NCBI GenBank assembly: GCA_029378245.1
Contig: JARKIF010000021.1
Location: forward strand, 744,001 to 808,000
Origin: Roridomyces roridus
Lineage: Eukaryota > Basidiomycota > Agaricomycetes > Agaricales > Mycenaceae
Length of the DNA: 64,000 bases
Direction of reading: 5' to 3'
A program made the position numbers and the translations under genes. The notes below the pieces were generated by a model. That model was not told the DNA's origin. It did not search any database and was given only the letters and a program-made list of their open reading frames with translations. Below are positions 55,785 to 64,000 of this stretch, in pieces. Position 1 is the stretch's first letter, and every line of letters begins with the position of its first letter.

Positions 55785-58136
55785 ATGACCAACAACGGCC
55801 GTTCCCCTCTGCGTTCGCATACCCGTACCCTGGCTCATGACCCCTCGGTGCCGACCCTGACGCAGACTCCCATGCCCGCTGTTACGACGGAGATGCGTGC
55901 CTCCGTTATCAACGCACGCCCCGTATCCCCCGACCTGTCCTACAGTCGGGTGGCTGCGGGGACGACCCGAACCTCGACCCGAACCTCGACCCCCCCGGAC
56001 CCCAGTGGATTTCTGCCGCTTGCGGCGATGTATAACCCAATTCCACCGCTTGCGGTGATGTATAATGGTAATATTCCGCCGCATGTGGCGATGTATAATG
56101 ATGTACCTTCCCCCGCGATGAGGAATCCCAATTCTTCGACAAATGCCACCTTGGTCCCCGAACCGATTCACTCCCCGCTCCTTGCGACACCGCGTCTGAC
56201 GTCCACCGTCGACTGGGGTCTGCTCTCTGACCCGCGTCCCATGTCGTCCCTTCGGCCTCATGTCACCGCCTCGTCGCATGTCCTTCCCGTACCACGCGAA
56301 CGTGTCAACGACGAGATTGATAGTGATACTTTGTTGCCGTCCGACTCAACCTCCACCGTCTCGCGTGCGGTACAGAACATGAGCATTGAGGAGCTCGTTG
56401 GTATTGCCCGCCGCCACCAGGCTCTTGCTCAAGAAGCTTTGGCTGCGGCATCCGAGCGCGGTAGAACGATCCCACCCGATGAGAATTTGATTAATTTCCG
56501 TCCCGTATCTGTCAATCCAGGAACACCACGTAATTCCGTGGTCAGTCCCGCCGTCCCTTCTGGTGTAGGACCCTCCCAGCAGAAGCACAAGGGCGTGGAC
56601 CCACGCAATTGGGGTGCCATTGACTATGCACACAATATGACGGAGCGAGAGCTCGACGCGCAGCGTGCCGCTCAGGAAAATTTTAATCTAATTCATCGGA
56701 CCGGGAAGACCGAACAACATTCCCAGCCACCGCGATTCTTTGATCCGATGACGATTGACCCCGAACCCCGAACCCGCGATCCGTTTCTTAAGCCGATGAC
56801 CAATGTCCCCGTGTCTGGCCAGACCCTAGATGACAAGATTGATGAGCTGCAGAATCAGCTCGATAGCTTGAAACGGACCCGCACGATGACTGCCGAAGTC
56901 ACACCGAGTTTGACCAAAGCACAGAAAGCTGTCAAGGACAGCATTGACCGATATATCAGTACACCGGCCCCGAAATTCCGTCCCGATCCCAGTCCTGCCG
57001 CGCGCATTGTGCCGGGCAGTTTCTTCGACCGAACATTGCGCAACGCCAGCCGCGTTGATGGTTCACCACCCTCGTCCGATCCGTCGGATTCCTCGAGCTC
57101 AGACTCGGAATCTTCGCATGGATCTGGGCCAGGCAGGTCACACCCATCGCGGAAACATCGCCGCCGCAGTTCTTCGAAGCGTCGTCGCCCGAAAAAGACT
57201 AACAAAATGATTTTGAAACCCATTCCCCCTCGGGAGTATGATGGCAGACCTGATGCCGTTGCATTCCACCGTTTCGTGAAAGAAGGATCGAATTGGGTTG
57301 AAGTTGGTCGTGTACCTGCCGATCAACGTGTCTTTTATCTGTCGTATCACTTGAAGGGTCATGCCCTTCAGTTCTACAACAGTAAAGTTGAGAACGATGA
57401 AAATTCATGGACGCTGAGTGATTTCTTTTGGGGCCTGTTCAATTTTTGTTTCCCCGTGAACTTCCGGGAGAAGCAACGCACTCGATTGACTCAGTGCGTT
57501 CAAGGTACGAAATCAGTGTTGAGCCACAAAGCCGAATGGGAACATATTTACAACACGATTGGGCATGAAGCCAATCAGGAAAAGGTTGTTATGTTCTGGC
57601 GAAGCTTGAATGCTGATATCCGCAAGGAAATGTTCCGTGATAAACTCGATCCCGAGAGTTCGTCTTGGGCAGAAGTAGCTGCGGGTGCTGAGAGCGCCGA
57701 GATTATTGTCAATGTTGGACGCGACGATGATAACGGACTAGGTGATGCGAAAACTCAGTCCAGACCTGATGATCCCTCGACAGAGATAGATTTGAATGGG
57801 AAGCGTCGTAATGGAGGGCGCGCTCTCTCAGTCTCTGCCACTGATATTGAACCTTCAAGATCGAAGCTGCCAGACAAGTCGGCTGGCAAACACCTGTCCG
57901 CAAAGAAGCGAGCTGAGTATCTTGCTTCGGGGTTGTGTTTCAACTGCGGGACACACGGACACATGTCGCGCAACTGCCCCGAAATTAACAATGTTGCTTC
58001 TTCAGTTTCAGGAAAGCCACCCGGACTTTCTGCCCACGGCCTGCGCTTCACGATAGATGATGATGACGATGGTATCCAAGATGCACTCCTTGAGTCCACG
58101 AAGGTGCTCGAAACCTTAGATTCGGGCACCGACTGA
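55785..58136 (+). CDS. gag: Gag protein of the non-autonomous LTR element
   Basis: 783 residues. A Ser/Thr/Pro-rich N-terminus includes three imperfect copies of PPLAxMYN at about residues 80-105. A coiled stretch (LDDKIDELQNQLDSLKR, about 345) and a basic Ser/Arg patch (SRKHRRRSSSKRRRPKK) follow. The capsid-type domain starts near PREYDGRPDAVAFHRFV (about 480) and runs to about 640, with LKGHALQFYNSKV, FCFPVNFREKQRTRL and MFRDKLDP. A single CCHC knuckle, CFNCGTHGHMSRNC, lies at about 718. No protease or RT motif exists in any frame up to the 3' LTR. Confidence 0.9.
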   Translation: MTNNGRSPLRSHTRTLAHDPSVPTLTQTPMPAVTTEMRASVINARPVSPDLSYSRVAAGTTRTSTRTSTPPDPSGFLPLAAMYNPIPPLAVMYNGNIPPHVAMYNDVPSPAMRNPNSSTNATLVPEPIHSPLLATPRLTSTVDWGLLSDPRPMSSLRPHVTASSHVLPVPRERVNDEIDSDTLLPSDSTSTVSRAVQNMSIEELVGIARRHQALAQEALAAASERGRTIPPDENLINFRPVSVNPGTPRNSVVSPAVPSGVGPSQQKHKGVDPRNWGAIDYAHNMTERELDAQRAAQENFNLIHRTGKTEQHSQPPRFFDPMTIDPEPRTRDPFLKPMTNVPVSGQTLDDKIDELQNQLDSLKRTRTMTAEVTPSLTKAQKAVKDSIDRYISTPAPKFRPDPSPAARIVPGSFFDRTLRNASRVDGSPPSSDPSDSSSSDSESSHGSGPGRSHPSRKHRRRSSSKRRRPKKTNKMILKPIPPREYDGRPDAVAFHRFVKEGSNWVEVGRVPADQRVFYLSYHLKGHALQFYNSKVENDENSWTLSDFFWGLFNFCFPVNFREKQRTRLTQCVQGTKSVLSHKAEWEHIYNTIGHEANQEKVVMFWRSLNADIRKEMFRDKLDPESSSWAEVAAGAESAEIIVNVGRDDDNGLGDAKTQSRPDDPSTEIDLNGKRRNGGRALSVSATDIEPSRSKLPDKSAGKHLSAKKRAEYLASGLCFNCGTHGHMSRNCPEINNVASSVSGKPPGLSAHGLRFTIDDDDDGIQDALLESTKVLETLDSGTD
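56013..56106 (+). repeat. Short tandem repeats inside gag
   Basis: Three imperfect units of about 30 bases around CCGCTTGCGGCGATGTATAA, coding for PxAxMYN-type repeats. They stay in frame (unit lengths are multiples of three). Confidence 0.6.
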
Positions 58137-58299
58137 TCAGAAATGGTCGTCGAGGAGGGCGGGGGTACTAATTGATTTTCTTTTGCCTTGATTTTCTTTT
58201 CTAGCGATCTCTTTGGGTTCGAAGACCATTTCCACGCTCGTTTGATTGTGAGTTGATTTCTGACTTAGATCGTCGCGTATCGACGACCTGGAGGGCGGA

Positions 58300-58526
58300 T
58301 GTAAGGGTTTGATTTTTTAATTTATCATTGTTCCGATATCTGCTGCTATTTCCTAATTCCCCGACCGAGTCGCGTAGTTACAGTCCCTGGACTATTCCCA
58401 AATTAGACGGGTAGTTAGTATATAAACGAGGATGTTCGTAGCTACTCGTCGGTCAATCCACTACTTACACCAGTTCTCTTGGGTTGATTCTCGTGTGCCG
58501 GAACTCCTCCCCAGGCTTCCGTTACA
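58300..58526 (+). repeat. 3' LTR of the gag-only element
   Basis: 227 bp, no difference from 55465-55691 seen by eye, followed by the GGGCG duplication. Confidence 0.92.
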
Positions 58527-58734
58527 GGGCGGAAATGATATTAGGCAGTTAAACTAATACGCCGGGCAAAGCCTGCATTCGGCAGTCGAAATCTTCACCT
58601 CTGATTGTTGAGGTGAGACTTCGGCGCCTCGCGTGAAGTACTCAAGCGCAGGACTGCGCTCATTACGCATGTACCTCACATTCTCCGTGGTAAGCGAACG
58701 GACAAGGAAGAGGGTATGTAGGATGTGTGGGGGT

Positions 58735-59835
58735 TAGTGACTTCGCTTAGATTCCGAAAGTTTGTGAGGTTGATGAAAACTTGGGAAAGTTCGTGAGTTC
58801 AACCGCTGATGGAGAAACCTCGTCACCTCAACCAATTTTGGCGAAACTCGCGAAAGCTCGTAACTTTGCTTTCGCAGACGTTGGTTGATGTCAACACCTT
58901 GCACGTGCACCGTCACTCCTCTTTCCGCTACCACCATCATCCTCAGAATCCTCTCCCCGCTCGCTCCGCGATGGCGTCCCCAAGATCAGCAGCGACACTC
59001 TGCCCGCCCGGCCGCCTCCCCCTGTACTTCCTGTCCCGCGAGCATGCGCATTTCCAACACAGCTTGAAACGCTCCTTACTATCAGGGCTCTTAGTTTCGC
59101 ATCGAGGAGTGTGTCCCGTCGGCGGGCAAGCCCAGGGAGTCCCTTCCCCAGCGCGTGAACGCCCTCCTCGGCGAGGGTGATGTGGGGTCGGCGATGGAGA
59201 GAGAGGAACACGCGCAAGCAGGCGGACATTTGGTGTAGCGGCGAGAACGACGAGTTTCGCTCCAGGTGACGCCGCAGACGGACGGGCTCGACGGGGACCG
59301 ATGGTGATGGACGGCTTGCAATCCTTGTTTTACGTTGGTGAGTGTGTCGTGCACTGACTTAACCCCGCAGCTCAACTCAAACATTCGATCCTGGCGCAGA
59401 TGGAGTTGGACGAGGTTGGACGAGCGAGGAACGAGTCAGTAGCGGATCTGGTTGTGAATGGGTGGCGTTGATACCTGGTATATAATTAGCGAGAGCCAGC
59501 AGAGTGTTGGAAGCACCGCGGCGCTTAGCCGCCCAGGCCCTCCCTGTCCCAGTTCGTCAATGAACATCATTCCATGAACCGTGCCGACCCCGATACATGC
59601 CACAGCCGTGTGCCGGGATGCCTAGCCATCAGCTTTGAATCAGCCGCCGTCTGGGCCGATTTCAACCACATGGAACTGGACAACGCGGTCATGTGAACAC
59701 CCGAGTAACGAGCTTTCTCATTGTTGGAGGGAAGTCACAAGCTTTCACGATAAATAGTTGAGCTCACGAACTTTCACGGCAGGAAATAGAACTCACAAAC
59801 TTCCACAAGTCAAGCGAGACTACGCGAAGTCACTA
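58735..59835. mobile_element. Long-TIR element (1.1 kb) with sub-repeated ends
   Basis: The left end (58735 to about 58872) and right end (about 59703-59835) are imperfect inverted repeats of about 135 bases that start TAGTGACTTCGC. Each contains sub-repeats of the type GAAAGTTCGTGAGTTCAAC spaced roughly 28-45 bases apart. No transposase is encoded. I could not find a clear target duplication (left flank GTGGGGGT, right CCTCTCGA). The interior carries an exon-intron gene fragment. A non-autonomous DNA transposon that has picked up host sequence is the best reading. Confidence 0.6.
59097..59471 (+). pseudogene. Gene fragment inside the long-TIR element
   Basis: One frame reads PSAGKPRESLPQRVNALLGE, then GSAMEREEHAQAGGHLV, a TAG at about 59236, and RRERRVSLQVTPQTDGLDGD continuing to DGLQSLFYV. 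A normal intron (59339-59371, GTGAGTGTG to CCCCGCAG, only about 33 nt) leads to AQLKHSILAQMELDEVGRAR and on to VVNGWR with a stop. The composition is protein-like and an intron is kept, so it came from genomic DNA. Parent gene unknown; the stop argues against function. Confidence 0.45.
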
Positions 59836-60842
59836 CCTCTCGAACATGGCGAACGCTCAAGGAAGATCCTCTTCAATTGCTCGTCAAGCTATGTTACACT
59901 CACATTCTGATGATACGGTGCCTTGTCTCCAGGTGTCCGACAAACCATGGACAAATACAAGCCGCGTTGGGAAGCATTCAAACATCCAAGGAGAGTGAGT
60001 AGCTTTTGCCTCTGTGGTTCACCGTGTATTCAGAGCAGCTATATTTGGCGGCGTTCAAGTTTGTAAATTGTAGGACTTCACACACAGATCATCCCTCAGG
60101 GTGGCGAGCTTTGTGTAGTAGTAATAGTACGCAGCGTGTTGCCGGCTGGCTATCGGCACAGTCGGCTGAACCACCCCCGGTTAATGCAAATTTAAATCAA
60201 AGAGTAAGCGAGCGGCTGTCGGGTGAAATTTCCAAAACCGTCAAGCGATGTCCATCACATCAGCTTGAGTGTCCGACCTTCCATAATATTCGGCTTGAGG
60301 CTGGCATTCTGATTGCTTACCTGTCTTGGTTAGATCTCCATCTCATTTGTTTCAACGACGTACGCGCAACTTTCAGTCCTTTGTATGCGGGGGTAATAAT
60401 TAAATACTCTCGCAGGACGTCTTGGACTTTATCGACGATTGTGAATGCGAGGTTCCAGATGCGAATTGAAGGGCTGGTGCTTGCGAGAGCCGTCGGTCCG
60501 GTGGTCATCTATGAGGATCAAGAAAACCATGACGGGTAGTACACACAGTACTAGGTGCGAATCTCGATGTCGACTGTGATCTAAGCATCTGTTGTACTCG
60601 ACTGACTCGCTTCAATATATGGCCCTTGTACGTCAGCCTCCGAGTCGGTCTACCAGAGCATTCATTCCTCGGAGTCATGTCCCAAGGACGAGGGACTCGG
60701 CGCTGATTCCGGGAGTAGTTGACGTCGACTCACTTTCAAGTTTCGATGACAGATAAACGTCCTTGAACGCAGGTTGGATCAGGATTCAGGATTCAAAGCA
60801 CGAAGCCAGTCCAAAATTTCAAATCTGATTGTCGTACACATA
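59836..60842. other. About 1 kb without a supported gene
   Basis: An open frame at 60006-60539 (177 codons) has no motif, no start context and no splice signals. It is treated as chance. The 3' flank of the NmrA-like gene lies at the end. Confidence 0.35.
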
Positions 60843-62157
60843 CTATTGTTTCGCTGTCCCGGGGCCGAACCGTTTCTTCACCTCTGTCTCCACAAACTCT
60901 TCAACGGTACCAAACTCTGCTCCGAGCGCCACGAGGGCAGGATTCGGGACGGGTATGTCGGCGAAGAAGCCGTCGTAGGCGGCTTGGGCTGCGATCTTAT
61001 TTTTTAAATTAGGAAAGGATTCAACATCTGGAGCTCAGTCGAGACATACCATCTTGTCGAGATGGTCCATCCCGGTCGTCTCTACCTGCGTGAAGGTCAC
61101 CTCCACACCGAGGCCTGAAGGCCCAACTCAGTCAACACAACCTGCAAGTCCACTTGATAATAAGAACAAGATGCACCCTTGGATAAAATCTCGACCAAGG
61201 CCGGGAACGTCAAATTCGCGGTGACGACGGGGTACGCCTTGCCCGAAATCTCTTCCCTCGCCTTCCTGTCGGCGGCCTGGCCGAGGTACGATTTGAACAA
61301 CGCCAGCGCTGCTTGCCCGACGTCGTGGTGGACCCAGGTCCACGAATGGAGTGCGTTGGGGGGATATGGGAAGCTGATGTTGTAGCCCCCGGTGGGCTTT
61401 GGGCGGAGTCGGCCGTGACTGTTCACGGTGCAATGATATGAGATTGAATTGCTGTGCCATGGATGGGCGACGTACTTCCAGAGATTCTCCATGAAACCGC
61501 CAAGATGGAGGGAGGCGTTACCCGAGGCCGGAGGCTTTGAGGTAGTTTTCGATGGCCTCTTTGTCTGAGAAGGGAGACATCGAGTTCAACGTCGATAACA
61601 ATGTTGCACCACATACCATCATACATCTTGACTTGCGTCATCTTGCCGCCGGAGAGTGTGGTTATCCCAGGAACCGAGCTGTATTCAGTGGTCAGACGCG
61701 AACGGACCCACGAACACCGGCAACTATCGCATACCTGAACACAAAGAACTTGACACCCACCGCCTTGGATGCATCCACGATCCTCTTCCCATCCGCAACC
61801 TCGTCAGGCGAATTCGACAGCGTAGCCTAGTCAACATCAGCGCACAAACAGAGTAGAGGTAGCAGAAGTGACATACGGCAAAGACACCCTCACTCCCCCT
61901 CAATGCCTCCAGGAGCGACGAGGCGTCGCTCGTATCAGCTTTGACGACATCGACGCCGCGCGCCTTGAGTGTGAGTGAGGCCTCCGAGTCGGGGGTGCGC
62001 GTCAACGCGCGTGGAGTGAATGTGCCATCTTTGAGGACTGCCCTCAAGACGCTCGATCCTGTTGATCCTCAGTCGGAAATTGATTGGTAGCTTGAAAACA
62101 GCGCGTACCTTGTTGACCCGTGGCGCCTATGATTGATAAAATCCGTTTGGCGGCCAT
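60843..62157 (-). CDS. NmrA-like NAD(P)-binding protein
   Basis: Minus-strand exons begin at 62157 with MAAKRILSIIGATGQQGSSV, the NAD(P) GxxGxxG motif completed across the first intron. They continue with AVLKDGTFTPRALTRTPDSE, VDVVKADTSDASSLLEALRG, KFFVFSSVPGITTLSGGKM, a KEAIENYLKASGLG segment, GGFMENLWK, WTWVHHDVGQAALALFKSYL, and the end FADIPVPNPALVALGAEFGT to GPGTAKQ at 60843. About 300 residues, atypical SDR fold. NmrA and HSCARG relatives sense redox state and bind regulators rather than catalyse. Oddity: in SGLG-NASLHLGG the frame breaks because CTCGGGTAAC has one G too many (CCC at 61521-61523). Confidence 0.83.
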
Positions 62158-63183
62158 GTTTGAATTCCTTGGGTTAGAACTTGATTCTGAAGCTGATGTC
62201 CACGTTACTTATATGCACCTTGTCGCGCATAATACTTGCTGACTCACGGGCCATTTCCGTTTTAATTTCTCCGGATTTCTATACATACATTGATACAACT
62301 ACCTTGTTCGTTGCTTGTTCGTCAGTTGTAGTCCCGGGTTCTGAAACTTCTGATGAAAGCGTATTGACACTACCCGTCCAAATTAAAATACGGTCCAATT
62401 TCTCCAGTGAGTGGGATGTTGAACAGAGGAACATTTGCTATCCGTTCCGTGGAGACATCGCCGTCGGCGGGCCGAGTCATTTTATATGGGTCCCTATGAA
62501 GTCCGGTATAAGAATTGTTCTGAAAGGTAGGAGGAAGCTGACACAATTCTGACAGTATCATATGCATGTATCTGAAAGGTTCAATGTGAAGCTCCGGATG
62601 GAGTGAAGTCACAAAAAAACAGAAGCTGGATGGGTGTGAACTTGGTGGGAACAGAGAGAACGAGGACAAGTGCTCCGTGGACCGTGTTCAAGGATTCCTG
62701 GATCAAACGTGCCGAAGAGTCAGAGACACCGCGTGGAGTCATTCGGATGCTCGGATCATCCTCTTGTCTGTCGGAGATGACTCGGAATGCATGTTGCGGA
62801 CATCATTCCCGGACGTGAGAGAGGGCTTGTTCTGAATTGAAATTTTGAACATTAGACTAAACATCTGCCCTCAATCGCCACTGATGTGGTCGACTGACTC
62901 GATTTCAAGGAGGTCGCCGTTGACTCACTCGTTTTTTCACACCGCAAGAATTGAAAACTGGAATTGAACAGACTGCGCATGTCTGCTTGTCCAATCACCG
63001 CCGCAGATCAAATCCAGCGAGGTATTTATTTTGTCCTAAAAACGCCAAGGAATGACTTCGGCCCGCATAAATCAATCCGGCAACGCATTGTTCGGCTAGA
63101 TGACGTGTGCCACGGCTTCTTGCACTGGCTTACTTCCTCGACCTCCTCTTTTTCTCCCACATCCTTCTCTCATTTATCCACCA
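62158..63183. other. Divergent intergenic region
   Basis: About 1 kb between the NmrA-like gene and the third Zn2Cys6 gene. Open frames at 62181-62552 and 62964-63467 show no recognisable protein. Probably promoter sequence for both genes. Confidence 0.4.
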
Positions 63184-64000
63184 ATGTCCTCCGACGAGGA
63201 CTACGAATACTCGCGGGGAAAGAAGAGGCGTGTCGCTCGAGCATGCGATGTCTGTCGCAGGCGGAAAGAGTGGGTCTTGTTCTAGGTTTCCAATATCTCG
63301 TACTCATTTCGACGCCATGTCTTCAGGTCGATGTGCGTTTCTGTGCCATTTTACTCGAATACGATGGGGATCTGACATCCGGGGCGATTCTCAGGCGATG
63401 GATCGCAGGTGGCCGGGGACAAGTGCAGCACTTGCATCGACGCCAACTTGGAGTGCACCTACCTTGAGGCGGCCACAGTGCGTTATATGCTTCCCACAAT
63501 GAGCTTAATTTCATTCTTCTTTCGCTAGAAACGCGTCCCAGCCAGAACGTCAGTCGGATTCCCCGCGACATCGAGCACTGATATGAAGCTAGCTCCCTTA
63601 GGAACTACATCGAGTCCTAGAAGCCAGGTTAGAGCGCTCCGAGGCCCTGGTCCGACACCTGCGCACCGAGCTCGCCACTGCCCACTTCAATTCCACCACA
63701 TCTCGGCCATCGCCCTGCGGAACAGGTGTCAGTACTTCCGACGGCGTCGCCCTATCTCCACACGACGGAGACAGCCAGCCCAACGGGACGAGCGATGGGG
63801 TCTGGGACGGCGAGGAAGCAGCGAAGGACGGACGTGCAGCGTCGCTCGTTGTCATGCGCGCAGCCCTTCGCTCGTTGACGGTGCCCCCACCCGCTCCCCG
63901 AGCAGAAGATCTCGCACACATGGAGATTGCACGGCAGGTGCGTTGTCGTCATCGTTGACGTCTGCTCTGAACTTACTGTTCTTAACAGTTCAATAAGCTG
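63184..64000 (+). CDS. Zn2Cys6 transcription factor (TF3), runs off the window
   Basis: The start MSSDEDYEYSRGKKRRVA leads to ARACDVCRRRK. A 6-nt microexon (63327-63332) and the exon from 63395 supply RCDGSQVAGDKCSTCIDANLECTYLE. Next are KRVPAR and a coiled coil (ESLEARLERSEALVRHL), then an acidic Ser/Gly-rich linker and ALRSLTVPPPAPRAEDLAHM. The fungal_trans domain would lie beyond 64000. Two spots look one base off: AAA at 63265-63267 (AA would give the usual RRKSRCD) and TCC at 63615-63617 (TCCC would keep ESLEAR in frame). Another reading, GAACTACATCGAGTCC as ELHRVLEARLE, avoids the second shift. Confidence 0.75.
63327..63332 (+). other. 6-nt microexon of TF3
   Basis: GTCGAT between TGTCTTCAG and GTGCGTTTC. 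It would give K-S-R-C-D with T|GC-GAT split as in TF1 and TF2. The upstream exon ends GGAAAGA|GTGGGT, one base too long for this phase, so the model needs one A fewer in the AAA run. Confidence 0.5.

Larger units (their letters stand above)
55465..58526 (+). mobile_element. Gag-only LTR retrotransposon (TR-GAG-like), 3062 bp
   Basis: Two 227 bp LTRs (TGTAAG...TTACA), which I read as identical, enclose a single long gag ORF and no pol. The target duplication GGGCG sits at 55460-55464 and 58527-58531. Identical LTRs and an open gag imply a very recent insertion that must use another element's protease, RT and integrase. Plant elements of this plan have been called TR-GAG. The LTR differs from that of the chromovirus at 41.4 kb, so the helper is another family. 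Confidence 0.92.

Noticed and set aside
60006..60539. Plus-strand open frame of 177 codons
   Set aside because: No domain, signal or splice evidence. The protein lacks the composition of neighbouring real genes.
1..64000. CRISPR arrays, bacterial operons, ribosomal RNA genes
   Set aside because: No regularly spaced repeats or rRNA-like sequence seen. Gene structure is eukaryotic throughout.

Overview
The window is nuclear DNA of a filamentous basidiomycete, most likely an Agaricomycete. Nearly every gene is split by 44-69 nt GT-AG introns with short exons. Several products belong to families typical of mushrooms: copper radical oxidase, Zn2Cys6 plus fungal_trans regulators, F-box-like proteins, and the DUF6535 and DUF6533 membrane proteins. 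The LTR elements are of fungal type. All exon models were built by hand from splice signals, reading-frame continuity and recalled family motifs; no search was run.

Layout, 0-41 kb. A lysine/serine-rich gene of unknown function (352-1775, -) lies in a roughly 1.8 kb segment that recurs inverted at 36.5-38.3 kb, where the gene copy is frameshifted. Then come an SDR/DUF1776-like reductase, an F-box-like protein, a 175 bp palindromic MITE-like element, a secreted copper radical oxidase, a 2.2 kb gene-poor stretch, the checkpoint kinase CHK1, a decayed TPR gene and an unidentified gene. Two paralogous Zn2Cys6 transcription factors sit head to head (15.5-21.9 kb). They are followed by an F-box protein, a small secreted cupin-like protein, an MFS transporter, a secreted phytase-like esterase, a TEA/ATTS transcription factor, a GNAT acetyltransferase, a stomatin/SPFH protein and a crotonase-fold protein with a signal peptide.

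Layout, 41-64 kb. This part is full of transposable elements. A DUF6535 gene starting at 40.26 kb is cut by a complete 6.1 kb chromodomain Ty3/gypsy element (41423-47540, 361 bp LTRs, TSD CCTCC), and its distal part resumes near 49.0 kb. After a flavodoxin-like quinone reductase come two tRNA-like fragments, a DUF6533 gene whose middle exon is inverted, a 3.06 kb gag-only LTR element (55465-58526, TSD GGGCG), a 1.1 kb element with long inverted repeats that carries an intron-containing gene fragment, an NmrA-like gene, and the start of a third Zn2Cys6 factor running off the window.

Main points for a second look: (1) all three Zn2Cys6 genes appear to use a 6-nt microexon just before the third zinc-binding cysteine, and skipping it would keep the frame but remove that ligand; (2) the chromovirus primer-binding site is complementary to the predicted start of its own transcript, which suggests self-priming; (3) several otherwise good genes carry single-base frameshifts, mostly in short homopolymers, so either the assembly has indel errors or many genes here are recently broken.
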